Source: Burhinus oedicnemus
Lineage: Eukaryota > Chordata > Aves > Charadriiformes > Burhinidae
NCBI GenBank assembly: GCA_008921705.1
Contig: VFFE01007878.1
Location: 591,193 to 655,192, forward strand
DNA: 64,000 nt
Direction of reading: 5' to 3'
In this document: positions 25,886 through 37,407 of the stretch, piece by piece
Layout of the letters: the number at the start of each line of letters is the position of its first letter
How positions within the stretch are numbered: position 1 is the stretch's first letter
Position numbers and translations under genes: made by a program
The notes under the pieces: generated by a model
Database searches by the model: none
Seen by the model: only the letters and a program-made list of their open reading frames with translations
What the model was told of the DNA's origin: nothing

Positions 25886-28800
25886 GGATTTTCCTCATTG
25901 ACTGACATGACATTTTTATGCGGAAAAAAATCAGAGGATTTGACAAAGGGAAATGCTCAGAATACCAGTTGTAGGTATTTCAATGTGCTCTCAGCGTTAA
26001 TATCCCTTATAAAGTTGATTCTGTACTACTGGAAAGTCAGTGGGAATGAAGCCTTTAGAAAGTCTTTGTGTGTCTTGTCAAACATATAGTAAGCAGTAAA
26101 AGACAAAAAAAATTGAGAATGTGAATACCGATACTTTTGTGGGAATTGGGATGAGTGCTGAAAGATGAATTGGGAAATGCATATTGAAATGGAGTTGGGG
26201 GACAGGGGCTGTGATGACAAAGACTTTAAGTTGGTAAACTGGATAAGAAGCAACCAAAGAGCAGCTCATGGTGGCCAGTGATAAGGTCAGATAATTTGAA
26301 AAAGAAGATCATTTTGGCAGTGGAGTTTGTCAGAGGTCTGGTGTGCGACAGGTAATGAAGGCAGGACAAATATGTTGGCAGACATGCATGCACCCATCTG
26401 GACATACTTAGTTTTTCAGAAAAAGGTAAAATGTGCTGCGATTTTGAAGGCAGAATAGACCCAAATCTGGCCTGGCTTGGCGTTTTTTTAGAAAACCTTC
26501 CTGAGCAACGGTTTTGCAGAGCGCATGCACTAATTGAATTGTACCTGCTAAACTCTCCAAACATTTTCTGTCTGCAGCAGCTGCTGGTAGCAACTGTCTT
26601 AACTGTCTATATGTGTGCATGTGTGAGCATGTAGTGTGTCTGAATCTATCTTTCATAAACACCATGTGTGAGTGGCCTTCTAAGAAGCCCTCTGGTCCTT
26701 TCTACTGTCAACATTTTTTAATTGCATGGAGTGACAACAATTGAGTCAAGGTGAGGAAAGACGAGGCAGGACAAGGATGGATAAACCAATAGTTTTATAC
26801 CATAAGATGGAGAGTAAAGGAAAACTTGAGATGCAAGACAGGGAGTGCATTTAGATTTTCTTTAGGCTTTTGTTTGCTGTTTGCAACTTTCGTAACTATT
26901 CATCAAGGGATAACTTTTCCCAAGGTTAATATTATCCTCTGGAATGTGTTTAACAATCATTGTTTGGACTTCCATCCTAGAAAAAAATATATAAAATAAA
27001 TGTAAGTCATAGATTACTTTGGAGAAGAGCTGGAGCCTGGCCAAAATTTTGTTTGCCAAGGGAAGATTTTAGCTAGAGAGAGCTCTGTTCACTGGCATTC
27101 CTGAGGGCTTTATATTGGGTAGATCTAATGTTGGAAGATAAAAGAAAAAATCACAGGAGATGATTCATATTATAGGGATTATTTAGGTTCTGTGTTACTT
27201 TAATCATGAGAAATAATATTAGTTCTGTTGTACAAAAATACTCTGACTGTGGAAGGAACATTGTCTAAAAGATGAAGATGAAAGTATGTTTGTTGAGTAT
27301 ACTTGGAAAGGCAGGAACAGGTAGAGATTTAAAAAAAGAGATATCTGCTAACCTATATAGTTAATAGTATTCATTTATTAGACTGAATATAACACCTACG
27401 TCTACCAAGTATATTTCAGAAGGGCTTGATATCTATCAAGCATACTCCAAAACTGCGTGATTTTAACATGGAAATCATTTTGCTCTGATGTAGATACAGT
27501 GACTTGGGTTTTGAAAGCACTGTTGACTACGGTTATATTTTAGCCTGGTACGCTGCATCTCTCAATAGCTAATGTTTCCTGTTGGCAAGAAAGGATGTGG
27601 GTGGATCCTCTAATCAGTGCTTAGTAAGAATAGTTACGTGGTCTGTTCAAAGAAAAAAAAATCACTTCCAGAACTGCTGAGCTATTCTGTAGCAACTGCA
27701 GAAGTTCTAAAGCTTAGGAAGGCTCCATGACTCTAAAATACATGGTATAGATACACACATGCTTCTGCATGCGTGTCTGTATGAGAGAGGGTACATAAGT
27801 TTGTGTAATGACTCATGTTATAGCCCTGTGTCACAGTTACTCCACTATAAGAAAGGAAATTGCCTTGCTTTCAGATACCTGGTATACACATAAATGCCAG
27901 TTTAAAAAAAAGGATATATGTAGTTTCTGAGAGACAGACATCACAGAATTGCATTCATACATAATTAATCTTTTCGGGTTATTATCTCATTTTTAAAGAG
28001 AGCATCCAGCACGCCCATTAAAAAATGCATATGATCCATTTGGTGCAATTGCCTGCCAGTCACTCCTTTTCCTTGTTTTCTTGTCTTCTGGTTTAGCCCA
28101 CTGAATGTGAAAAAGATGCTCTGATCAACTTGAGTGTGCATGCAAACAGAATCAGAGAATAGAGCATGTTTTACAGCTTACGCTGTGCTACTGGAAACCT
28201 GGAACCTGTAGGTCAATGGCACTGTTTTATTTCTTTTTCAATGATGGAAGAGAGAAAAGGATGAACTACAAGACAATCAAAAAGCGTTTTTCCACTGCTG
28301 CTCCTTGATATACTATTCTCTGTAATATAAATGCTATAATAAATCATAGTTTCTGTTTGTTACATGTCTTAGGGTCAATGTTCAGCATACTGTGGAACTG
28401 GCTTTTTTTATTTTGTTTCAATGAAAGACTGTGAATATGCTCCAGCCAGCTTATCTGATTGTTTGTTCTGCTCAGCTAAGCAAACCATGCAAGTGTGCCT
28501 TAACTAAATTATCTGCTGCAAGTCTATACTGGTGTCATTCCAGTAGAGACTCCTCCATGTGTTTTATTTTATTCCCTTTCTTGTATCTTTTTCCTACTCA
28601 TTGTTCATTAAAAGTGGTTGAAAACAAAAATAATCATAAAAAGAAGCTTTATACAGTTTCTCCCAGCAAACATCTCTGATCTAAATGCCAAAACACTTTA
28701 AATTCAAAGAAGAGGTTTTCCTGGCCTAAAGTGTATTTATTAAAATAGCATTCTTGGCCTTCAAGTAGTTTCCATTCTAATGAATAGAATGAAAGATTAC

Positions 28801-30540
28801 TAATTTTAGACACACACACCTGACTGTCAGCTATTTTCCCTAATTTTATAGAACTGGACATGAAATGTTACCAAAGCTCTGGTTTTGATCAAGAATAATT
28901 GTAACAAGTAGTTCACTTCCTTAACTGGAATTCTTTAAATCTCAGCCACTAATAATAAACTGCTGGCAAATTTCTTGGAAAGAAGAGCCAAATGGTGAGA
29001 CTGGGAAGACTGGAAAGAATCAGAAATCAATTTCAAAAAGTATTATACAGCTACAAGAATTTACTTAATATATTTTATTTCTTTTGAGTTTCTGAACCAC
29101 TCTGAATATCCTAAGCTAAATCTTTTGGGGAACTGACTATAAGAAGGGATTCCCAGCTGGCCTAGGAGATTGATAGCTTGAAAAGCTACAACTGATCTGT
29201 CATCAGACAGTCCTCCTGGAGAGCAGAGCTTAGCAAGAAGTATTCTGACAAGTACGAGAGAACACTTCTCTTTGATAAGGAATATCATCAACCTAACAAG
29301 ATACAGATAGGTAGGTGAAAATTTGCAGGACATTTTTGCAACATATTCCACAGTTTTATTTTTCTTGTTGTCATGTCATGCCTTCAGCTCAACATTTTGT
29401 ATTTTGCTTTCCATGATGGTGTGAAAGAAAGCAAACTCAATTTCCAAGGATTCAAGATTATGAGATGCTTGTTTTCCCAGTCACAACAGTCTCATTTGCC
29501 TAAGAGTCTTCCTTGCCAAAGAATCTTTAAAACAAGTCTTGCTGAATCAGGGAACATTGTTATTTAAAATCTTCCCTCAATTGCAAAAACACTGAGGAAA
29601 TGAGTGAATGCAAGGATACCTGCCTGGAGTTATAGATGTGTCTGTCTGATTAAGAAGAAATATCAATCCCATTTCATGGAATTGCCATTTCTCAAGACAA
29701 GATGCAGGTACATGTGCATAGCCTGGATCTAAGAAACTATATGAAGACAATTTACCTCTTACTTTCCTTTTGAAAAACTTCTCAATATTTTCTAGAAGTG
29801 CAGGATTACTTTTTTTATTCAGAAACAGAATGAAGAATAATGTTATCATGTCCTAAAAGTGAAGCAAAATTCACATCTCTAATCTCTCAAAAATATTTTC
29901 CTTTTCAAAGTTAAAGTCTAGTGAGACTTCAGAAAAAAGTTAATTTGTGTTTTTTAGTTAACTAATGCTATACTGGTCTGTTTTGCAGAATCAGAGATAA
30001 GATTAAAAATTTTTCATACTCATGAACTGCCATGAAAAATGTTTGCTTTGTCATATGGTAGAAACAGAAATTAACTGTTAAGCTTAAATCCAAGTCTGAA
30101 CTGATTTGAAGAGGTTGGTCATACCAATTGGTGCAATAGTCTGTTTCAGTATAAAGACAGATATCTAGTGTGTATGTCTAAACCTGGATGGCAGATGTAT
30201 TGTGTTGTAGGCAGTGGTTTGAGATCCATTTGGAGCAAGATAAAAACAAAATCAGTAATCTTTTCAACAGAAACTTTTATGTGATACAATTAGTACTGAT
30301 AAGTGACCTCTGAAAAAGTTTGGAAGTTGCTCTTAGTTCAGGTATCAAATTCTAAATAGATTTTATAAGTTTCGCCTAAATAAGCCAAATCTTTTAATTC
30401 TGTCAAATTTTCTCTGATAATAGGTTTGTCAATATTTTTGGCAACTCTTTTTCATAGTTGGATTGAACATACAATTAGCAGATTTCCTTCTCCACTGTTT
30501 TGGTCTTTCTTATTTTATTACCTAACCCAAAGTCTGCTGA

Positions 30541-31436
30541 AATCAATGGGTTCCTTCCCATTGGTGACATCACCAAGCTGAGTGGTGCAGTTGACATGCC
30601 TGAGGGATGAGATGTCATCCAGAGGGACCTGGACAAGCTGAAGAAATGGGCCCATGTGAACCTCATGAGGTTCAACAAGGCCAAGTGCAGGGTCCTGCAC
30701 CTGGGTCAGGGCAATCCCTGGTATCAATATAGGCTGAGGGATGAAGGGATTGAGAGCAGCCCTGCTGAGAAGAATTTGGCAGTACTAGTGGGTGAAAAGC
30801 TGGACATGAGCGAGCAACATGCACTTGCAGCCCAGAAAGCCAACTGCATCCTGGGCTGCATCAAAAGAAGCGTGGCCAGCAGGTTGAGGGAGGTGATTCT
30901 GCCTCTCTACTCTGCTGTCATGAGTCCCCCCTGGAATACTGTGCCCAGCTCTGGAGCCCTCAACACAAGAAGGACATGGACCTGTTAGAGCGGGTCCAGA
31001 GGAGGCCACAAAGATGATCAGAGGATTAGAGCATCTCTGCTATGAGAACAGCCTGAGAGAGGTGGGGTTGTTCAGCTTTGAGAAGAGAAGGCTCCAGGGA
31101 GACCTTATAGCAGTCTTCCTGTACTTAAAGGGGGCCTACAGGAAAGATGGGGACAAACTTTTTAGCAGGGCCTTTATGATAGGAGAAGGGTTAATGGTTT
31201 TAAACTAAAAGAGGGTAGATTTAGACTAGATAGAAGGAAGAAATTTTTTACGATGAGGGTGGTGAGAGACTGGAACGGGTTGCCCAGAGAAGTGGTAGAT
31301 GCCCCATCCCTGGAAACATTCCAGGTCAGGTTGGACGGGGGAATCTGATCTAGCTGAAGATGTCCCTGCTCATTGCAAGGGGGTTGGACTAGCTGACCTT
31401 TAAAGGTCCCTTCTGACCCAAACTATTCTATGATTC
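30541..31436 (+). mobile_element. CR1 LINE, 5'-truncated 3' end
   Basis: The sequence matches the avian CR1 3' region as I know it: blocks such as 'catgaggttcaacaaggcc', 'cagaaagccaactgcatcct' and 'gttgcccagagaagtggtag' in the right order. It ends with the characteristic 3' UTR (…GGTCCCTTCTGACCC…) and one and a half copies of the terminal ATTCTATG repeat at 31425-31436. There is no poly(A) tail, as expected for CR1. The 5' boundary is approximate. Only the C-terminal end of ORF2 and the short 3' UTR remain. It is the clearest marker that the host is a bird or close relative. Confidence 0.97.
30573..31348 (+). pseudogene. CR1 ORF2 relic, reverse transcriptase C-terminal end
   Basis: Translation gives the conserved CR1 ORF2 tail in pieces: [20 protein letters not shown], then [18 protein letters not shown], then MIRGLEHLCYENSLREVGLF with FSFEKRRLQGDLIAVFLYLK, and finally [10 protein letters not shown] and [14 protein letters not shown] before the TGA at 31346-31348. 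In-frame damage includes a TGA at about 30609, a frameshift in the C run at about 30930 and further shifts at about 31000 and between 31140 and 31210. The endonuclease and RT catalytic core are missing. The relic is dead and cannot make an active protein. Confidence 0.92.
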
Positions 31437-31840
31437 AGGATAATACATTTTGCTCTGGAATTTTCATGAATGAAGAAATCATCAATTCATTTATTTTTTA
31501 AGGATTTGGTTTTTAAATTTTGGATTAAAAAATTTAACAGATAGAACTACTAGTGTTTTAGTGTATTATTTTCTGATGCTGTGGTCTATACTTACATTCT
31601 TATCCCTAGACATTGAACTTCCACAAGGAAGATGTTTGTTGAAGCCAGTGTTTTTGTTACTACTATGTTATTACTATTTGTTATTACTATGGGAACAGTA
31701 TATCTCTTTTCGCTTTGCTTTCACCGGTAAAGTGTATATTATGCCCAGAACAATGCCATTAGGCTCTAAGCAGAAAATATGACTAAGTGTTTATGTTTCA
31801 CACAAATATAATTACAGACAGTAATAGGACATCTCCCTGC

Positions 31841-31870
31841 AAAATCTAGCTTTTCAAAATCTAGCTTTTT
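31841..31870. repeat. Two-unit tandem repeat, 15 bp
   Basis: AAAATCTAGCTTTTC at 31841-31855 is repeated with one terminal change at 31856-31870 and runs into a poly-T tract. It is consistent with replication slippage. Confidence 0.85.
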
Positions 31871-34800
31871 TTTTCTGTAGATCAATAAACTGGAAAAAAT
31901 ATTTACTGTACCAATTTACACTTAAAGTTATAAATATTGTTTGGCATCTAAAATGAATTTTTGTTACTGTTTCAAAGCAGATTAATTTGCTTGTAATGTA
32001 GTTTTTTCCCTATTGCATCATACTCATGCACTTCTGTTGCAGAAGGTGAGCAAACCCTCCCATACTTAGTAAGCATTAGAAATATCTTACAGTGCAAGAA
32101 AGAAGCCAGTTGCCAATTTTTCAGTGAGATGACTACACTTCAGAGCACATCAGTCCATAGTCAATGTGTTTTTTCTAAGGAATCTTCATCTGCATAGGTA
32201 AATTTGAAATCAACATTTAAATTGAGTGAAAGATTGAGTAGAAGACAGAGTGATGATACGGTTGGCAGATGTAAAAGCATTTTTATTGTGAAAATTATTG
32301 GTATTAAAGGGATCTTCCATTTGCCAGAGAAAAGTCATAATGAGCTGGAAATTACAGGCAAGCTAGTCTAATTGAAAGGTAGCCCCAATCTGTTGCAGTG
32401 AGAGTGGCGCAAACTACTGAAGGGGTAGTCTACTGACTGCATAAACAAGGCATTCTCTGTCCTTGGTCTTTCAGGTGAAGACTCAGGGTGCAAGATATCT
32501 CACATACCTTTACATATCTAAATCATAAACATCCTTGCTTGAGACTGCCTTTATAGTCAATGGGGAGAAATGGGCACTTCCAGCCAGTGATTCACCTGAC
32601 AGATTATCCTTGAATGAAACGATTCGTGCCTCAGACACACCTTTTCAAGTGCCTAAATTTGGCTGAGATGAATCTTGCCCAAATGCCTTCTGTAAAATAT
32701 GGTTTGTTCATTTGTTCCTGAATGAATGAACCGCAGTCAGAACTGGGCTGGTGGGCAAATTCTCCAGCCCAGCTGAACCTCCAAGGCTGCTACTGAAGGA
32801 AGACCATCAGGTCCACCTGACCCTAAACTCTGTGAAGTGCCAGCGTTTGAGATGATACACCCTAACGTGCTCCCTTTGCTTTTTATAAAGTGCTTAAGAA
32901 AATCACTGTCTTTTGTATCTACAAATCAACCGAGACCTGTTCAGATTTACCATACTCATAGATGTTGATGTCCTCTGTATATATAGTTAAGAATAAAAAT
33001 TACAGAAGAGAACAGAAATATAAAATTCAGAAAATTTACTAGGTAAGTGAAAGGCTTCAATTTTTATGCTCCCACATTATATATCATTACAATTCTACCC
33101 AGCTGTTCATTCCTTGAAGCTTGGTTAAAGTGCTATATTTACAGATTTATGGACTAGTTTCCTTACAAATATAGTATATAATTATCTGTGACTTACAGGC
33201 AGACTATGACAAAACTGAATCACTGTCATTTGTGCCTTGGAAATAAAAGGTCATGCTATATTTATATTTGCTTGAGTTTGTGGTATACTGAACAAACGAA
33301 TTTGATAAAACTTGGTGCAATAATATTTTGTGAAAATCACAGAATACCTTGAAACCAAATGTCAGTGATCAGCTGTTCTTTGGGAATTGCAAGAATTTGC
33401 AATCAGCTATGTTTTTTTTCTTGGAGTCCCTGTGTGCTAATTTTGTGTCAGTTCCTGGGGATACCTAGGTGTCATAAAAGGATAGATCTGTATTATTATT
33501 TACAGACTTCACAAGTAAACTGAAAATATAGAATTGGTTGATGTTTTTCTTCCTACATAAAATACAGCTGAGTTGTAAAATGTGAAGATGATGTTTTTAT
33601 TCCATATAAATTCCCACAACAATAAGCATCATGGATCCTGATCTACAGCTCAGATTAACAAGTTGACAGCATGAGAAACATAAGGGCTGATCCTTTCACG
33701 TGTTGAGTTGCTGACTTCTGACTTTTCCTCTTTTCTTTTTCCTTAGGGTTTTATGTTTTCTTACGTCGGTAGTTTTCTCTTGAGTCACTCTTGCAACCAA
33801 CACGTGCTCTCTTACCCACATATTAGTGCAATAGCAACAGCTCCACAACTTGTTACAGTAAAGTTGGGTTATGCAGTGGATCTTAACAAAACTGGGCCCT
33901 GGGTACCCAGTAGCTGAACAGCAGAGTCTGAATGAACCCCAGGTGGTTCATTCAGCTGGTGCTGAAGAAGATGCCCATAATGCAGAAAATAACTAGTCTG
34001 TCACATAAGGAAACATGCTTTGAGGCTCAGAATATTTTGAATTTGGTTGACTAGTCTTTTCTGGTCAAACTGCCAAAGAGGAAAGCAGGTCACATTGGCC
34101 ATGCTTTTGCACCATGATTCTAGTCTTTTGAAATGTTGAAAAATTTTCAGCTGGTCAGTTTTTATCTTGAATTCATGCCATGGAATACATCCAGGCAGTT
34201 CTCAATCCCTCGCTCCTTTCTTCCCTCACCTCCAGTCTCAAGATATCCTCAATTACTCACTGACTTTCAGCTTATGCATTAGGGCCTGAAATACTGAACT
34301 GTAGCTGGAGAGACAAAAATAGCAATCCCCTGTCATTTACCAGCTTGGCAGGTCTCCCAGCCAGCCTTGCACAGATTGCTCTTCCTTCCTGTGCTTTGAG
34401 TGTGCCTCATGCAGTAGTGGCATCAGGGCACCGTTGGCACGGCTTCACTTGGCTACTGTGAAGAAATGCTTTTACTGAAAATGTGTGATGTGAATCAGAA
34501 TCACACCGCTCTACTTACGGACTGGAGTGGTTTGCCACCATTTCACTGACCCTCTGCTCTAACAATCCCTCTACATCCATTGTTTTCACTCTACCATGGT
34601 TTCTTGTCCCTTAGCCACCCCCAGTCACAGGTTTGCTCTCTTCCCAGGAATATGTAGGCACATGAACATGGCAATCTTCTGGCCTCTTAAGATGCAGTGG
34701 CACACATATATTCACCATCTTCCCTACCAAACAGATTTATCAAACAGTGACCAATGCCATTGCCACCTTGAAATTTGCCTTCTCTTGGCAATTTCCTCCT

Positions 34801-35110
34801 ACTTGTTCGTAACTCCCCACCGTCAGTCATTACTGCTGTTACAGACATCTCAGCTGAATGAAGCACAAGCCTAAACCTTGACATCCTTGTTATTAGAGAA
34901 GATAACTAGCAATAGCATCAGTTGCGGAAAGCTATAGCTCCTTCACTGCTTTTCGGAGGCATATGCCACTGTTCTTGGAAACAACAGGAAACAAGTTTTC
35001 TGCTTCAGGAATCGTATGCAACTGCAGTCTTGCTTGTGGGACCACTGCCAGGTTCCAATCTATGCTGCCACTTAGTACAGCTTGTTCACAAAAGTCATTC
35101 AGGAGGTCAG

Positions 35111-35123
35111 TACACACACACAC
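35111..35123. repeat. Short (CA)n tract
   Basis: Six CA units inside otherwise unique sequence. No functional signal is seen. Confidence 0.85.
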
Positions 35124-36121
35124 GAGGGACAATACCAAAGACAGACAACCCTTACAGTACCAATACACAAATACCATCCCAATAGTGTGGTAGGGTTTTT
35201 TTCTGAAGTTCCTTCCAGGGCTGTTGCTGACCGTAGAAGGCTGTTCCATGGGCATTGCTGCTGAGGATCTGCTCACAGATAGCCCCTCAGTGCACCGAGG
35301 GCAACGTCGCATGTTGTGCTGGCTAAGTGGATGGAGAGATGCAGGCAATGTGGCATGTGACACAAACAACATGTCCCATGTGATTATGTGATCTTGCCAG
35401 ATCCGAGTTTCATTTGTAAGCAAAAAGTAAGCCAGCATTGCTCATGTCCTGTATTAAAGATAATGGAATGACATAAAATTTGTGTAATACTACTTCCTTT
35501 TCCTTTTTCTATCAAATTTGTGTAATACCTCTTATCTCACAAGAGCTTAATGAACTTCACAGTATTAATGGGTAGAACCTTTAGCTAGTGTAAATTTTGA
35601 TCATTCAGCTGGTGTAAAAAAGTTACTTTGCTTTTCTGCATCTTATCTAATCCATTTTAAGACACTGCATTTTCTTCAGAGGAAAACATGTAGCATTGAC
35701 CAGACTTCCAAATGATCTCTTCATGTAAGGCCACTTTAAAAGGCTCTCATAGAAAAAGAAAAGTGCTGTTCTTATTCATTGTAATTATTCTGTTTTAAGT
35801 GTAGGATCTCAGGAACTGTGAAATTTTGCTATCACAGATATGTATGTGAAAGCGTGATTACTTAATGCATACTGCCACAGAGGGATTCCTCCCGTTATTG
35901 CAGAATACGACAGCACGAGTGAAATGGGAGGATGACTGATGCAGAAGAGGAATGGGCATTGCTTGGGCAGTAAGCCTTGGTTCTTGAAGATAATTGTCAA
36001 CTGGGTTGATTTTTGTCTTTAGTGAGTAATGGCTTCAGTGCCTTGGCTGGTTTCCTAAAACCATTCAGCAGGCATCCTGGGAAGTGCCTCTTTAATCCAA
36101 GTCTTTTCTTCTCATCTGCAG

Positions 36122-36245
36122 ACTGCCTCGGGATAAGTCTCAGTTGGTTGTCGGTTTGGGGGCCCGCAGTAAAAGTGTTCAGTGGAGGGAGGCTTTGTGC
36201 AAGACAGATGGCTCTTATTACAGATCTTTGCATTACAAATCGAGG
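36122..36245 (+). other. Candidate internal coding exon, 124 bp
   Basis: A strong acceptor (pyrimidine-rich …TCTTTTCTTCTCATCTGCAG) precedes 36122, and a good donor (CGAGG followed by GTAACT) follows 36245. One frame is open: it completes a codon with the first base, then reads 41 codons and ends in phase 0. Segments include LPRDKSQLVVGLGARSKSVQ and ALCKTDGSYYRSLHYKSR. The region is open in several frames on both strands (the minus strand for 136 codons over 35997-36407), which weakens the case. Its 3' phase matches the 5' phase of the candidate at 37321. No known family is recognised. Confidence 0.25.
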
Positions 36246-37320
36246 GTAACTGATCACATGACGGGGGGTCTTGCTCTCACTTTCTCCTTCCAGGCAGGTG
36301 TCCTTCGTATGAAGGTGGGCTGTCAGGCTCTTTTGCAGCCAAAAGCACAGAAAAGTTACAGGAAATATGTTGCCCCTTTGGGGTACCTGTGATACAGTCT
36401 GACCCACTATTTTGGTCAGGGTAGTAGCTTGTCCCTAAAGTTGTTAAGGTAAAATGAAGCAAAGGAAACTGCTAAGAGGACAAAAACTCCACATCCATCC
36501 ATCCATGCTGAGTTTGATCAATTCTCAGCAGTAATTTAGCCAGGAGAAAAGTTTTTACCTATACTTCAGCTTCTCTAACGAACAGAGTGGCTTTACAACA
36601 ATATGCTGTGTTTTGAGGCAGCAGTATTTTATCCCAATTCCACAAAGAAGATTTTATAAGAAGGTAAGTGGAGCGCTGTTTAACAGACGCCATTTCTATG
36701 GAGCTGCAGTAGTTACTAAACAATTAATCTTCTTTTATACAGTCCGCTTTTCTCCATTTTGTTGCTTTTCCTTTTTTACTGCTGGATGTTCAATTAAAGG
36801 TAAAGAGGCAAGTTTCAGATTTGGTGCCAACATGCTATGGTTCAGCTCATGACTGCGGCTTTGCAGCATGAAATGTTGCTGATATCCTCAGAATCAATAC
36901 ATCCCTTGGATAGCGTGGCTTTCCAGATTTTAATCTAGTTGGACACAGTCTCAATGTCCCTCTGCCTCTCCTTGCTGGTACTGATCACAGCACATTTAGC
37001 CCCAGCAGATGGGAAATATGGTCACCACTTGTGGCTGATGCACAGTTATAAAACATTATGGAAAAGGGCTAGGAGGCATAATGATAAAGATCAGATTGGG
37101 ATTTTGTCCTATTTGCCGCCTTCTGCATGGACAAAGTGCGGAGAATGATTTGTGAAGCAAAGACAGAGTGAAGGCTGTTGCCGGGTGTGTTCTTATCTTA
37201 TAGCTCAGGTAATACACTGGGAGCTACGATATAGTATAACTATATATTCAATCTATGAAAATGCACTAAGATCTTTTGTTGTTGCTGTTGTGAACATTTT
37301 AGCTGCTCTTTTGCATGCAG
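36246..37320. other. Interval between candidate exons
   Basis: If the flanking candidates are exons, this is a 1.07-kb intron. It contains an ATG-initiated 64-codon frame (36954-37148) whose first 19 or so residues resemble a signal peptide (MSLCLSLLVLITAHLAPADG), with basic residues later and a T at -3 of the ATG (weak Kozak). That frame is probably coincidental. Confidence 0.3.
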
Positions 37321-37407
37321 GTTCAAACCAGGACATCAATTCTGGCCCTTAGAAATTTGAAGAATTTCAGAGCTGAATCGAAACGTTACAGCTTGGTCCT
37401 GTATCTG
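37321..37407 (+). other. Candidate internal coding exon, 87 bp, phase 0-0
   Basis: The acceptor …AGCTGCTCTTTTGCATGCAG precedes 37321 and the donor CTG/GTAAGC follows 37407. The segment is exactly 29 codons, open only in the frame that starts at its first base. It contains RTSILALRNLKNFRAESKR and ends VLYL. The other two frames have stops. The phase agrees with the preceding candidate. It is short enough to occur by chance, and no downstream partner was established. Confidence 0.22.

Larger units (their letters stand above)
23894..30540. other. Unique DNA between LTR and CR1
   Basis: No gene was recognised. Short open frames overlap in several phases (for example 26026-26665). A possible conserved regulatory block at 25140-25450 and a small inverted repeat at 25862-25885 are listed separately. 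No tRNA or rRNA was seen. Confidence 0.5.
31437..36121. other. Unique DNA, no gene recognised
   Basis: A 15-bp tandem repeat (two units of AAAATCTAGCTTTTC) lies at 31841-31870. A 15-bp direct repeat (AAATTTGTGTAATAC) occurs at 35476-35490 and 35514-35528. The block at 34920-35440 is open on both strands (168 codons on the minus strand, 34932-35438) without recognisable motifs or initiation context. A (CA)n tract is at 35111-35123. Confidence 0.5.

Noticed and set aside
34932..35438. 168-codon minus-strand open frame
   Set aside because: The opposite strand is also open in three frames. There is no start context, splice site or recognisable motif.
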